Shown here piece after piece: positions 1 through 11,680 of a stretch of DNA of 64,000 nucleotides. The DNA lies in the NCBI GenBank assembly GCA_021018995.1, contig CM037586.1, positions 11,002,247 through 11,066,246 on the forward strand, written 5' to 3'. Within the stretch, counting starts at the first letter, position 1. Every line of letters begins with the position of its first letter. Source of the DNA: Chloranthus sessilifolius (taxonomy: Eukaryota > Streptophyta > Magnoliopsida > Chloranthales > Chloranthaceae). The notes under the pieces were generated by a model that was not told where the DNA came from, did no database searches, and was given only the letters and a program-made list of their open reading frames with translations. Position numbers and translations under genes: made by a program.

Positions 1-266
1 TGCACAACGTGCTCCACGTGTCAATGTTACGAAAGTTTGTGAAGGAACCACTCATGTTTTAGATTATCAACTAATCGAACTCTAAGAGGATCTAGCAGTG
101 AAAGAGGAGAAGATACAAATTTTGAACCGTAAGGAGTAGATTTTGTGGACCAAGCAGATTCCACTTGTGCTAGTATGGTGGTGAAATCACCCAACCACTG
201 CCGCCACTTGGGAGCACGAAGCAGAGATTCACGATCAATACCGAAATCTTTTTTATTAAAGGTTTG
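1..266 (+). pseudogene. Tekay/Del-type gypsy pol C-terminus (integrase tail/chromodomain region), degenerate
   Basis: The first bases read HNVLHVSMLRKFVKEPTHVL, almost the same phrase that ends the integrase of the Tekay element at 42546 (HNVFHVSMLRRYICDPTHVL). A decayed stretch follows that matches the 'ILDRKE..LRTKRIPLVLVRW' chromodomain segment, with in-frame stops. Chromoviral integrases of this lineage end in such a chromodomain, which is thought to direct integration. The fragment is cut at 267 by the start of a Tat-type LTR. The rest of the element lies outside the window to the left. Confidence 0.8.
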
Positions 267-1777
267 TGTAGACACCCAAATTTGGCCCAATGCCCGATCG
301 AAACATACTTTGAGAAAGTTGCGCTCCCCGATCTTCCAGTAGCATCTCCCATACCCTTAGGAACCTTCCCATACCATTAGGAACTTTTCCAAAACCCAAG
401 CTTGAGAAGATCTCTTCGAGACTCAAACCCTATTCTGTTGGAAGGAGGATATTCTTAGCTTTGCAAAAAGCTAAGAATCGCCTCAATCCGAGTCATATAC
501 CAAAAGTTATGGCGAATCGAATTTGGGCTGAGGTGAGGCCTTTTTGCCTAGCATGTGTGATATACACGCTAGGCTATTTCTGAAGAAATGTGGCCTAGCA
601 TGTATAATAACGCTAGGCCATTTCTGAAGAAATTTTACCTAGCATGTATAATATATACGCTAGGCCAATTGACCTTCTTCCTCCTAAGTGTGGGCCCCAC
701 GGCGGGCTCTGAACTTCTGGGGAGTACTGTACATATGCCTGGCGAGTATAATATACACGCTAGGTTTAGCTACAATACTTCTTGGATTTTGCCCAAATTT
801 CACTTTTGGGGTTTGACTTGTTGACCATCCTAATGTTTAGGGTGGATTACTTTAGGACTGTTGCACCCTCATTAACCCTATTTGTAACCCCCTAGCCATT
901 TGAAACCCCACCCTATCATATGCCATTGAACCCTATTCACACTTATCCATAGCCTTGAAAACCCAAAATCCTTAGATTTAGGATTACCTAGTTGCTAATC
1001 TCATAAGCATTTAAGTATCCCCCTAACCTACCCTTTCTCTATAACTAAAGAGGCATCCCCCCTTGCAAATGGCTTGAAAAATTTTCAAAAGAGAGAAAGA
1101 TTAGAGATTTCCTTCTCCCCTTTGGTGCACCAAACCCATACAAATTTCAGAACTCAAAAATCCCTTAGCTTAGGTGAGAACCCTCCCTTAAAACCCATCT
1201 GCCATCAAAAATCCCTTAGCTTAGGTGAGAACTACCCCTAGCCTTCTTCTCCTACCTCTTAGCTATTATGCCTTAGAGGTTAGAAGCCATCTTTCAACCC
1301 CTCAAGCTACCAGAAGCTCACCAAGTGCACCCACGCGAAGGTTCACAACTGTGCTACAAGGGCCTGAGAGCTCATGCTCTCCCCTCTATCCCTCTATCTT
1401 CTTTGCTTTCCCTTTATCCTTGAATTTGTGTCGTTACGCCATTGAAATACTTGATGATTGTGGGGCGCGTAAATATGATCAAAGTGCCTTAGGGCAAAGG
1501 GGGGGTGCTATTTTTATATTTCATTCTTCCTTTGTTTGGCCATAAGTAGAGATCGCTTATGAGCGGGTTGTTCGCGTGCCTCACACCTTTGTGATCGATA
1601 ACCACAACCCCTACCCAAGAGCCTTTCACGTAGACCGCAATCCGAGTCATATTTGGCATTTCGGTGTATTTTAATATTGATTTAGGTTTCCCGGGGCACC
1701 AAAAGCTCTGGGTGGTGACTCTAGTTTTATCAAGAGCGCATCATCGCGACGGACTCATGAGTGCCCACGATTGCACA
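267..1777 (+). repeat. 5' LTR of the Tat/Ogre element
   Basis: It begins TGTAGACACCC directly after Tekay coding sequence and ends ...TTGCACA just before a tRNA-type primer site. The GGTGGTGACTCTAG phrase about 70 bp before the LTR end is typical of Tat LTRs. No second LTR is in the window, so the borders rest on these motifs and not on LTR alignment. It contains a palindrome array at 546-764 and no convincing protein gene. Confidence 0.65.
546..764. repeat. Array of four 26-29-nt quasi-palindromes in the Tat LTR
   Basis: Sites at 546-574, 593-618, 638-664 and 738-764 each read roughly CCTAGCATGTATAA then ATACACGCTAGG, so each can fold into a hairpin. The first three are 44-47 bp apart and are joined by a linker containing TTTCTGAAGAAA, itself an inverted repeat. 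The same motif recurs downstream of the LTR (2621-2788). Confidence 0.8.
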
Positions 1778-1779
1778 GA

Positions 1780-1799
1780 TGGTGACTCTACTGGGGAGT
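1780..1799 (+). promoter_or_regulatory. Primer binding site of the Tat/Ogre element
   Basis: TGGTGACTCTACTGGGGAGT lies 2 nt after the LTR end. It differs slightly from the TGGCGACTCNRCTGGGGA primer-site pattern of Tat/Ogre elements, where a tRNA primes minus-strand DNA synthesis. The tRNA identity (arginine in many Tat elements) is inferred from the family. Confidence 0.75.
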
Positions 1800-3197
1800 A
1801 GCTAGTAGAGCTTCCACTTGAAGTTTGGCTTGCTGTTTTTATTTCATTTTCACAAACATTTGTTTGTGTTCTTTTCTTTCTCTCATACTCACCCCTATGA
1901 TTCCGTCAATTTTTCTCACCCCTACAATTTCGTCTATTTTTATTTGCCCCTACTTTTTCGTCATTTACATGCCTTAGCTGATTGGTGGGCCTACTTGAGT
2001 ATTATCTTTACTTTCATTTACTTTCGGTCATTTACATGCCTTAGCCGATTGGCGGGCTTACTTGCGCATTTACACGCCTTAGTCATTTGGCTGGCCTACT
2101 TGAGCTTTTACATTTTCGCAATCATATCATACCAGTGGACGCCGGCCGTAGAGGTGGCACGGGATCATCACAACCCATCTTTGAACCTAAGTAAACTCCC
2201 CTTTTTAAAAATTGAATTTAAAATTGAACCTTAAAAATAAACTAAGGGACTTAATTCATTTTTATGTTGGGTAGATTTTAAAGGGTGGAAATTTAGGCAA
2301 CGATACAAATATCCCGATTATTAGTACGGAAGCAGCTCCTAGTGGTGATGTCAGGAAAAGTAGCACCCCATCTAGTATCTGAGAAGGCGCTTGCGTCAAA
2401 GGTATATTGGGTGGGTGACTGATCTGGTTACGAAGCTTAAAGCCCTTGGAGAGTGCGTTTAGTTGCCCCGAATCAATCTTGTATCCCTAGGTTTAGAGAG
2501 GAGGGACCGATTACAACAAAGAAAATCAGTCCTCGAAAGCACCGCTTCCTGAAAACCAAAATAATAGAGTAATTTCGAGCCTATTGTTTGCTGTCAAAAT
2601 ATAAGTTTACACTTTATTTTGCCTAGCGTGTATACTATACATACTAAACCAAATATCCCCAGAATTGCTCTAGCATGTATAATATACACGCTAAGCCAAA
2701 AATCCTCATATTTTACCTAGCGAATATCATACACGCTAAGCCAAAATCTTCAGATTTCTGGCCTAGCGTATATAATACATATGCTAAGTGTATTTCTGGT
2801 TGGGCAGCTCGGATCTGAGGCTTTTTCTCACTTCACCTGAGTCTCCCGCTTAGCGGTTTAGTACCTACGGTAGATCCCACACGTTCTGACACCTAATACA
2901 CCCTCGCCAGTCAAAAAAGGTTACCCTCTTATTGACTTTTTCTGAGGGATCGGGTTGTCGTGTAGATTCTCGTGCCTTCACATAGAACAAAGGTTTTCCT
3001 TTGTTTTTTCCGTAGCACGTCGGGGTTCCGCCGTGGGAAATATTTGGGGTATGAACGCCGCCCGAAACGAGAATTCTAGGGCCCTGAAACTCATCATAAA
3101 AAGGTTCATTTTCTTTATCCAAAAATTAAAAACAAACAAAAACTGAAAAAATTAAAATCCAAAAAGAAAGATAGCTTGTGATGCTGACACAACGGCA
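1800..3197 (+). other. Untranslated leader of the Tat/Ogre element
   Basis: About 1.4 kb between the primer site and the first gag-like frame. Long leaders are usual in Tat/Ogre elements. No protein is recognised. 1818-2234 is open but reads as low-complexity Phe/His/Tyr-rich peptide from pyrimidine-rich DNA. The notable content is the second palindrome array at 2621-2788. Confidence 0.6.
2621..2788. repeat. Second palindrome array, internal leader of the Tat element
   Basis: Four sites at about 2621, 2669, 2715 and 2761 carry the CCTAGCGTGTATA...ATACACGCTAAG pattern seen in the LTR, spaced 46-48 bp. The linkers contain TCTTCAGA-like sequence, the reverse complement of the LTR linker. The arms are partly decayed, but each still pairs. 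Confidence 0.75.
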
Positions 3198-4765
3198 TTG
3201 CCTTACCCTTCGTTATCCAGTAGGGGAAGGAGAAGACGGGTTTTTGGTCCTCACCCGAGGAACCCGTACCCAACCTGCCAACAAACCATGTCATGGGCGG
3301 TTGATCCAGTTTATGCCAATCCCGATTCAATACCGCTACCCTCCCCCACACGTTCCCATTCAGAAGAAATGTTTACATCCATCCCACTCACCCAATCTCC
3401 ATTTACCATCATCGGACCCTTCGTTGCACCCATATTTCCATCCACGTCCTCCACATTCCCTCAAAGTCCATCCCATTCTTCTCCCGTAGCCACTACGAAT
3501 TCCCCCTCCATATCTAACATACCCAATTTCCCCACATTTTCCCAAAATCCAAATTTCAGCCAAGTCATACCCAATGTTCCTACACCTACACATACCATGC
3601 CCATTTGTTCAAATCCACCACATATCCCCCCATCTACCCAGGCCATGCCCAATTTTACCATGGCCATGCCCAAATTTTCCCACACACCCATCTCATCCAT
3701 ACCCCACATTTCCCTTCCGTCAGATGCCCCATTTACATCCATCCCCTCACCCAATCCAATGGCCATGATGAACGAAATGGTCAGGGCCTATATAATATGG
3801 AAGGCCTCACAAAGCAGCATCCCTCATCCATACCCATCCCATGCACTCCTAAGTTTCCATGCCCCTTTTCTCCAAAGCTCCCATCAACCCCCCATTATTT
3901 ATGCCACCTAAGATCCCCATCAACCATGGGGTCATTTCAGTGGGCCTCAGGGCCCATACCCCAGACCCACCAAGGCCTAATGGCCCAAACCCAAGCCCAC
4001 CAGGGCCCAATCCCCAAGCCCACTAGGGCCCAATCTCCCAAGCCTATCAGGGCCTAATGGCCTAAGCCCAGCAAGGCCCAATGGCCCAGACTCCCCAAGG
4101 CCCAATGGCCCAGACCCAGTAAAGTTCCATACCCTATACCCACGCCCATCAAGGCCCAAACCCGGGAGCCCCAGTCTCCCATCCTCTCTCATTCCCCCAA
4201 TATTCCACATACACCTAACAGGCCCCCATTCCACCCCAAATGATGCACCCATCTCACCCAACCTCCCAACCCAATATGAGCCCTATTTTTTCACATACCT
4301 TACACCCAACCCAATATGGGAACCCATCCTAAACCAACAATCATCCTCAAATCACTTGTCGCCCTACCTCTCAAACCCATCCCCATGGATTCCCGCCAAA
4401 TGTAGTGGCCTCATCACACACCAACTCAAAATTCACCATTCACTCACCCCATCACCTTGCAAGTGGCTCATTAGTGTTTACACCATGTGCAATGGTCCCA
4501 CGCGGCACCCATCCAACCCACTCAGAATCAACAGGATAATCTCACCCTCACCCCACCATATGTGGACCCACAATATGAGGAAGATGAGATCAGGAATAGC
4601 AGGGCCTATGCCAGGGCATTCATCAGCTTCAATCCCCCACCACCCGTGTTCACTAACCCACCGGTAGCCCAAAGGGAATGGAGGTCGCCCATTAAAGGAC
4701 CGGACCCACCGTCCAAAGAGTCAGAGCTATTGAAAGAGCAAATATATAAGATACAGAAATAGCTG
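3198..4765 (+). pseudogene. Tat/Ogre gag N-terminal region, proline-rich, broken
   Basis: The frame from 3198 to 3911 encodes about 237 residues very rich in Pro, Ser, Thr, His and Met (repeats of 'MPNF', 'SIPHP'). It is followed by frames shifted relative to each other up to 4765 (ending ...KESELLKEQIYKIQK, a likely coiled-coil start). Proline-rich N-terminal gag extensions precede the capsid domain in this lineage. The region is broken by stops and at least one frameshift near 3900-4060, where GC-rich minisatellite sequence sits. No catalytic motif is present. Assignment depends on its position between the primer site and the recognisable gag core. Confidence 0.55.
3955..4185 (+). repeat. 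GGCCCAATGGCCCA-type minisatellite in gag
   Basis: Irregular tandem copies of a 20-30-bp unit built from CAAGGCCCAATGGCCCAGAC and variants such as CACCAGGGCCCAATCCCCAA. It is much more GC-rich than the surrounding AT-rich DNA and probably caused the loss of reading frame in gag. Confidence 0.7.
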
Positions 4766-6530
4766 ATGAAGATGGGTGGAGCTGAAATCTATGTCACGAA
4801 CTTTTCTGATTTTATGTTTATTCGGGGAAGTTCCTTTGTCCCCAAAATTTAAATGCCAATCTTCGACAAGTACAATGGCATGGGTAATCACATTGTACAT
4901 CTCAAGTCCTACTGCGGGGACATGTGCCAGTATGGGGGGATGAGCGTTTACTCATAAAAGTCTTCCAGAAGAGTCTCACAGGCCCAGCTTTAAGGTGGTT
5001 TACTTCCCTTGAGCCATTTATGATCAAAATATGGAAGGATCTGACTCACTTGTTCCATGAACAGTATGTCTATAACATAGACATTGAACCCTGCAAATCT
5101 GATTTGGCTCGGTTGAAATAGAAGCCCGATGAACCTTTCAGCGATTACCTTGGGTAGTGGAAGGCATTGGCAGCTCAGGTTAGGAACAAAATATTTGATG
5201 ATGAGCAAATCAAGATGATCTTGAAGAACACTCTACTGGTCATTTCGGATTTTTTAGTATACCAACAACAGTCTAGCTTTGCTGACTTGGTAAGAAATGC
5301 CAACCGATGTGAGGATGCAATAAGAGAAGGGCAGTTAAATAAAATCACGAATAGCGGGGTACAGAGATTCACTGATCAGAGGAATGAAAGAAGAGTCGGG
5401 GCAGATATACAGACGGTCGTCAATACACGACCTAATACTAGTATAACTCCATTCCAGTTCAGGGCAGTATAGCCAGCCCCGACCGGAAGCGAGCCAATGC
5501 AGGAATCGAAAATGGACAGGGGACACAGATTATCCCAGAATAGAGAAAGGCCCATTTTGATTGAGTATTTATACCTTTAGGGCAGTCTTTGAATATCCTC
5601 CTGCCTTTGTTAATTGAGAAGGGTTTTGTCACCGTGCTCCAACCCCTATCTTCGCCGACTCCGATCCCAAGAAATTACGATCCCAATACCCATTGTAATT
5701 TCCACCAAGGGACAGGCCACCCCACTGATTGTTGTTTCCCCTTGAAGCACACAATATGAGACTTGATAGAGGTCGGCAAGATCATTCCTCCAACGCTTTC
5801 CCAGGCTAACCAACATGCCAATATACATCAGGTATCGTTACCAACCCATCCACCAGGTGGAGTAGGTCAAAGGCCAACGATCAACATGATAGAGGATGAT
5901 GATGAGGAGTTTGACCCTTCAGAGTATATCCACACCCAAGAAGATTTTACAACACCAAGGCAGAGGGATCAGGAAGATAGAAGCATTTGAGTAATTGAGC
6001 CTCTGAAATTGGCTCATTACTTTCCCAATCCCACACCGCCAACAGAGCCCTTAGATTTAAGGGTATATTTTCCATCACCGGTTCTCGTTAGCTATGTCCA
6101 AACCAACTCATACCAACCATACACAACAGCCCCCACCAATTACCAGAGGGCCCCTATCCCCTTCCGACACCGGTTAATTATCAACGACCTACCCTTATCA
6201 CGCCACCCCTGATATAATCATTCACCATCCCCAACAACCCCATTTGACCCAATTTCTCCACCTCTCTGCCTCTTACAGAGGTTAACCTAGTATCACCCGC
6301 CCATCCCAGTCCATTCACTCCATTCCAAATCTCGGGACTAACCTATGATCCCCATCAGGTCCCGCTCAGTTATAATCAGACAAATGTCAATACCAGTAGC
6401 AGCAGAGAGGGAGCAGTGGATTTTATCACTCGGTCAGGAAAAATCTCTAAGCAACTGGAAGTACCAGCACTAGCCCAATTGGGAGAGAAGAAAAAACCTA
6501 CTGCAGTGAACCCCTTCGAGAAAATGGGCT
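4766..6530 (+). pseudogene. Tat/Ogre gag core (capsid/nucleocapsid region), broken
   Basis: Translation gives a recognisable retrotransposon gag core: 'MPIFDKYNGMGNHIVHLKSY' then 'KSLTGPALRWFTSLEP', 'WKDLTHLFHEQYVYN', 'PFSDYL' and 'RNKIFDDEQIKMIL'. These are the usual landmarks of the plant gag domain that packages RNA into virus-like particles. In-frame stops interrupt it where glutamine codons are expected, for example near 5121 and 5158 (CAG to TAG). A degraded tail up to 6530 includes the acidic segment 'MIEDDDEEFDPSEY' near 5886. It would have been translated as part of a gag-pol polyprotein. Confidence 0.75.
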
Positions 6531-6534
6531 GAGA

Positions 6535-7680
6535 GCACATACTAGAAACTCAACTGAAGAGGATGTCAGCCCACATCACAGTTTGAAACCTGTTAATGAC
6601 ATCCCCACTTCATATCTAAGCTCTGATGTGAGAGCATTGAAAAATGCACATGTGTCTATCCAAGTAAGCCCAGACGAAATGGGACATACAATTGGGTAGG
6701 TGTTGGCTCCCTATGCCATCTCCTTTTCATATGCCGATCTGCCAGAGGAAGAAAATAATCATTCCAAACCCCTTAATATCACTGTAGAAGCTAGAAACTT
6801 GTTAATTCCATTGGTATTAATCGACAATGTATCTGCCTTGAATGTGTGCCCTCTGAGAACTGCTACCAAGATAGGGGTGGATCCCTCCGCTTTCAGGCCA
6901 CCAAGAATAAGCGTAAGAGGATTTGATAATATGAGAAGATAAATAATTGGAGAAGTCGATCTTGAGCTCATGATTGGGCTAATGACCTTTTCCATACCGT
7001 TCTAAGTAATGGACATCAAATCCACCTTCAATATGCTATTAGGGAGCCCCTGGTTACATGAGGTTGGGGTAATACCTTCAACCCTGCATTAAAAAATTAG
7101 ATTTTTGTTTGAGCAGAAGATCATCACCATTATAGGTGAAGGGCAGGATGAGAGAGAAAAAGCTACCCATAGCATCGAGAACCCCTAAGTATTGGACATG
7201 TCGCACATAACCGAAGGCACAGATCTCCATAGCTTTAAATATGATGTCTCAACAGTAATCCCTAGACCCCTCGAAAGCATCATTATGAAGACTAGTGGTG
7301 GAATGGTTGCAGCCATAGTCATGCTCTAGAAATGGGGCTATCATAAGGCAAGGGGTTGGGACCTCGTCTACAAGGTAGGAAGGAGCTAGTCAGGGTCAAG
7401 GCCGGACAATAAGTCAGATTTGGGTTAGGTTATAAACCCACGAAAGAGGAAGTCTGAGAGGCTAAGGAGAAAGCCCGAACCATTGTTGCTGCTAAAGCCC
7501 TAGGAATAGACTTAGAGGAAGAAACCCATCCTAGACCTCACATATGGAATACCTTCGTGAGTTTGGGGGTCGTGAAGATTGATCAGAATGGGGCAACACA
7601 GCTGATCCCGCACAAACCGGTAGCCACCGTTCACCCAACCAATCCCCAAATCCTCCCTCTGTTGGTTTATTTGCTTGTGT
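6535..7680 (+). pseudogene. Tat/Ogre protease and protease-RT linker, truncated
   Basis: The frame contains the aspartic-protease active-site phrase 'VLIDNVSALNVCPLRTA' (about 6815-6870; the family usually has D-N-G-S-A-L-N), then 'FNMLLGSPWLHEVGVIPSTLH', the flap-to-C-terminal part typical of Tat proteases. The linker before reverse transcriptase continues to about 7650 ('RPHIWNTFVSLGVV'). Stops occur near 6942, 7005 and 7091. Gly to Val in the active-site triplet is visible, so the copy would be inactive even if in frame. Reverse transcriptase should follow but is missing because the Athila-1 LTR starts at 7681. Confidence 0.7.
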
Positions 7681-9659
7681 TGTTCCTTATTATATAAAAG
7701 AATGATAGAAATATGGCAGCAAAAATAAAGACTGGCAAAGACAGATTACAGGGGAAATGAAAATGGATTTAAAATCAGAACCCACAGCACAAAACAACCA
7801 CAGTCCTATAAGATCTAGGGCTGTTGTAGCAAGTTTTGATAAGAGTTTGTCCCACAGGGATCTATGATCTAAAAAACTACAGTAAATCTCCATATCTGAT
7901 ACAGATCTGGTAGCTTTAATCTAATCTATCCTAAACTAGGAAAACAAGGCAAAGAGATGGTGTTTTTAGGTGTCACTAAACTAAAAACAGAAATCAAAGA
8001 AAGGAGGTTTAAGAAGGATGGAAATGGTTTGGTTAACTAAACAGAAAATGGGTGAGAAGTATATAGCTAGCAATTGATTTTCACTAAAAAAGTCATGGCA
8101 GAGCAGAGCAAAGCCTGGATCTACAGTTGTCCTTCATTTGGCTACAAGCTCAAATGCAAGAAAGAAGAATTCAACCCAACCTTGAGATATGGATTAGGCC
8201 TAGGGCTATATCCTGTCCACTTGAATGGTCACAGGATATCCCAGGGATATACTCTAGTCATGGGGGTTGAAAAGTTAGAACAGGAAAACCACTGCAGCCA
8301 CTATGTTCGCAAGGCTATAAGCTCATGCATCTATTGGTGCAGAAAACCTATAAAGATCTAAATGCAAAATACTAGAGATTATAGATTTAATGGAACATTA
8401 AAGATAGCTTTTCATTGTTCAAAAGTTACTTACAATGGATTAGCCCTCAAGGCTGCAGTCTCTGCAGACCACAGACCTTTTGCAATGATCTCACACAGTC
8501 CTTTTACAGCTTTAAATCAATCCTATCTATTACAAAGAACTTAGTCAGACATGCTGAGCTAAGGAAAGAAGAAAATAAAAAGATGACCTAACCCTAAAAA
8601 TGACCAAAGGCAAGACTATCGTCACGTATCCTCTTACATCAGACCCTTTTTCTGCATTCTTAGCATGACTTTTGTACAATCCAAAAGGTAGCTTTTTGCC
8701 TTGGCGAATCAGAGAAGAGGAGAATCAAAATAGTTGGATCCACTGACGTGGCTCACTCTCAGCCTAGTATTTCCCCAAGTCATGTGGAAAAGCACAACAC
8801 ACTTTGGGAAATGTACCAAATGCTGTGGAAGTTTCACAAATGCCCCTGAAGTCTTAAAATGTATGCTGGAGCCTGAGCTTCAATAGGTTGAAGCTTCAGA
8901 ATGTGAAACTCGGGTGGATAGAATGCTTCTTGAAGAGTTCTCGAGTGGCTGGGATGAATCAGTAGTTCAACTTCACAGGTTCTAGTGCGTCAGGCATATC
9001 TGCTCGACAAGTTCAGAAGGCAGCTTGAGTGGATGGTTCTGAAGTTATTAAACTGCTCGACAGGTTCAGTGTTAAGCATTCTTTTGGTTGCTCGACAGGT
9101 TAAATACAACATCCACTCGACAGGTTCCATGGCTTCAACTAGGATGTGCTCGAGAACTACTCGAGCTTGAAGTGGTGAGGGTGCATCTACTCGAGAACTA
9201 CTCAAGCATATGTTGTTTGAAAGCCTAGATCCTCTAGAGAGCTGCTTGACATTGGATTTCTGGAGGTGTAGTTTGCTCGAGCTGCTCGAGTTGAGATTGT
9301 TGAAGGTGTTTAACTGCTCAAGTTGTATGTTCTACTTCTTTGCTATTTTGTATAGTCTGCTGTAGCACTCCAGTGTTCTTGGATCCCACCTTTCTCTCTC
9401 TGCTGGACTTCTAGGGGTCTAGGACATGCTGAATAGCCCACATGGTGGGGATCACCATGGTGCATTCTCTGTGTTTCCATCAGCTCCAGTTCTTGGCTCT
9501 AATTTCTTTCTTCTTAGCACAAATTATATGTACTGTTGCACTACGCTGTAGTTTATTTCTAACTACAAAAATATATTGAAAAATTAATTATTAAACAACT
9601 CTAAGGTCTAGTAAGGGCTAAGTTAGGAGGCGAAAAGTGGTATAACTCAGTGATTAACA
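7681..9659 (-). repeat. 3' LTR of Athila-1
   Basis: The LTR is bounded on its 5' side (minus strand) by the GGTTTGGGGGTG polypurine tract, and it starts TGTTAATCAC. The other end is placed at TGTTCC (7681), where Tat coding sequence stops. The phrase GTTTGTCCCACAGGGATC near 7846 resembles the 'bread-and-butter' CCCACAGRGATC block found in Athila LTRs. Open frames inside (for example 8074-8361) resemble nothing and are taken as chance. Confidence 0.6.
8935..9330. repeat. Cluster of CTCGA-type palindromic motifs in the Athila-1 LTR
   Basis: At least ten CTCGA cores occur here (e.g. 9003, 9056, 9091, 9116, 9149, 9160, 9190, 9281). The first group shares GCTCGACAGGTTC. 9148-9166 is a perfect inverted repeat, GCTCGAGAACTACTCGAGC. 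Spacing is irregular (11-53 bp). Related motifs recur in the internal spacer at 14555-14885. Confidence 0.7.
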
Positions 9660-9671
9660 CACCCCCAAACC
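9660..9671 (-). promoter_or_regulatory. Polypurine tract of Athila-1
   Basis: Minus strand GGTTTGGGGGTG directly precedes the LTR start. Such tracts resist RNase H and prime plus-strand DNA synthesis. The equivalent position in Athila-2 (17761-17771) has AGTTTGGGGGTG. Confidence 0.75.
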
Positions 9672-11680
9672 TAACCTTTGCTAGTCCTCGAGCAAAGAAA
9701 AAATTAAACAATTATTCTAAAAATTTAAATGCCACTTTCGTGGGGAGCACAGATGCATTTAGCTTATGCATCAAGCCTTTCAAAACCCTAGGTGATCCCT
9801 AGTGGAGGAGTGAAGTCTCCTGAGGGTTTTCAATGAAGGTACCCACAAACTTTATAATAGAGCAATTAAATGTAGTGCAAACAATGTCAAATCACATTTC
9901 ATAGATAAAACTTCATTCCACACCTTACTCTTTTCAGATTTAGAGGAGTTCAAACATAATTGCAAACAATTTAACACTTAAATCAGAATGTATGTCTATC
10001 ACAACCATTTAGCTTACATCAAGAGTGTAGTGTTTGAAAATTAGTACTAAACTCATCATTAATTCAAGAATCAGGTTTAGACATTGCCCTAACAAATTTA
10101 ATTTCAAACCCAATCCTTTCCAGGGTTATCTCTTAACAAAAGAATTCAAGGGTGTACACTTTCTCTACAGCTCAAGATCAGTTACAGACCTCAAACAGGC
10201 CTGCAAGGATGAGCATAGGCATTGCTTCTAATTTCTGACATCCTCATGTTCTTTCATAGTAGATTAGACATCCCCTTATCTCCACATAGCAACTCATTCC
10301 ACTTTGGATCAATAAGGTCTTTAGTTGGGTTGCGTAGGGTTGAGTTTTAAAAAGAATGACAGGTATAGAAAGGGTTCAAAACTGAGAAATCAATTAAGGG
10401 GGGGAGGTGATTCATGACTTCACCTTCTTCATCACAACACTGCATTATCTTCTTTGATAATTTTCATATCTAAAGTGGCCAGCTTCTTCTCTCCTTTAAA
10501 ATTTTTCAGATGAAGTGCTTCTTTTGACTTCTCTTTCTTTTTCTCTTTTTATTTTTAAAATTTTTTTTTATTTTATTTTATTTATTTATTTATTTTTTAT
10601 TTTTTTTTATTTTTAATGAATTGCCACAACTATACAACTGACACACTGTTTCTTCTAAGTTTCTTCTCTTATCCTTCCACTTCCACCAAATGTTGAACCC
10701 TACTGACCTATCTTCAATATCTTCTTCTTTACCTTCTGAAATCTCAGAGTGAGGGTAAGGCTGAATTAGGTCAATGAGGTTTAGGTTCAACTACTCTGGT
10801 GTTTGTTAAAGAAAAATGAACTTTAAGGCTCAAAGAGTGTATACAAAGGGCAGTTCAATAGATAGGAATTTTAGGCTCAAATTGTTCAAATGATGGCCTT
10901 AAATCATCTCCTTAATGTCATGAGTTCTGCCAAATAGTTTCAATTTGGGGTGCCTAACTTCTAATGAAAAGGTATTGGTTCAGTCGTTCCTTAGAGCAGA
11001 AAAATTACCAAAGACACTCTTGAAAAGAATTTTTTTTTTATAGGCCCAAATGTCACTGGGTATGTCCTCACCTTTTTCTCTCCTATCTGGTTCACTAAGT
11101 ACTGATTGTGAAAAAATTTCTTGATGTCAACTTCATGGAGGTGATCAATTTTAATAGGATTTCAGTTTTAAAATAACTACTATACATATTTAATTTCATC
11201 TTTCTTAATTAGTTAGGTGGAAATTAACTTTATTTATTTCAATCTAACTTACACTGCAGCACTAAGTTTAACTATTTCATTGGTCTATCCTGCCATACCC
11301 CCAAACTTAAGATAAACAGTGTCCTCATTGTTTCAATAGATTTGTATTTAGGGGCAGTAGGATATAGCAGCAAATAACCAAAATACAACAGAAAATGAAC
11401 ATTTAGCATAAAATAGTAAGAAAAGAAACTAATTACGATGCAAGTTGGCACAAAAAGAAAATTTCATTAACAAAATTACATATTATACAAGTGAAAATTT
11501 TCTACAAATTTACAATGACAAAAAACACAAAACATTTACAATCAACTCTTGACACAACATCAACTACAAAAAAACAACATATACAAAATAACTACAGCAA
11601 AATTCCTACATGTGGTTTGAATCAGAATCTAGATTTATGGGGTCTTCTGATTTCTCCTTGCCCTTCTTCACATTATCAGC
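9672..11680 (-). other. Non-coding region between the env-like ORF and the polypurine tract, Athila-1
   Basis: About 2 kb with no supported gene. The first 150 bp share 'GGGGAGCAC.GATGCATTTAGC..ATGCA.CAAGCC' with Athila-2 (17815-17900), which shows the two elements are related. It contains a T/A-rich low-complexity tract (about 10545-10617). At 11285-11332 there is an internal CTTAAGTTTGGGGG tract next to AACAATGAGGACACTG (minus strand), a block typical of the Athila 3' region. Confidence 0.6.
11285..11332 (-). promoter_or_regulatory. Internal G-rich tract with CAATGAGGACACTG block (Athila-1)
   Basis: On the minus strand AACAATGAGGACACTG is followed by CTTAAGTTTGGGGG. The same pair occurs in Athila-2 (19550-19580, partly decayed) and in the inverted Athila piece (24756-24791, ACAATGAGAACATTG then ACTTAAGTTTGGGGG). 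Athila elements generally have this block after the env-like ORF. Its function is unknown; a second plus-strand priming tract or an RNA processing element are possibilities. Confidence 0.55.

Larger units (their letters stand above)
267..7680 (+). mobile_element. Truncated Tat/Ogre-lineage Ty3/gypsy retrotransposon
   Basis: This is a plus-strand element with a 5' LTR (267-1777), a primer site, a long leader, a proline-rich gag N-terminus, a gag core and a protease. It stops at about 7680, where the LTR of Athila-1 begins. Reverse transcriptase, RNase H, integrase and the 3' LTR are missing. The lineage call rests on the primer-site sequence, the LTR start TGTAGACACCC and the gag/protease style (a 'DNVSALNVCP' active-site phrase). 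All coding parts carry stops. Confidence 0.75.

Noticed and set aside
1818-2234. 138-codon open frame in the Tat leader
   Set aside because: Pyrimidine-rich low-complexity translation (Phe, His, Tyr, Leu) with no motif, and it lies in an untranslated leader.
3360-3766. Minus-strand Gly/Met/Trp-rich frames
   Set aside because: Mirror of the Pro/His/Met-rich gag N-terminus on the plus strand.
8074-8544. Two open frames in the Athila-1 LTR
   Set aside because: No motif or homologue in the other Athila LTR. LTR position and lack of conservation argue against a gene.
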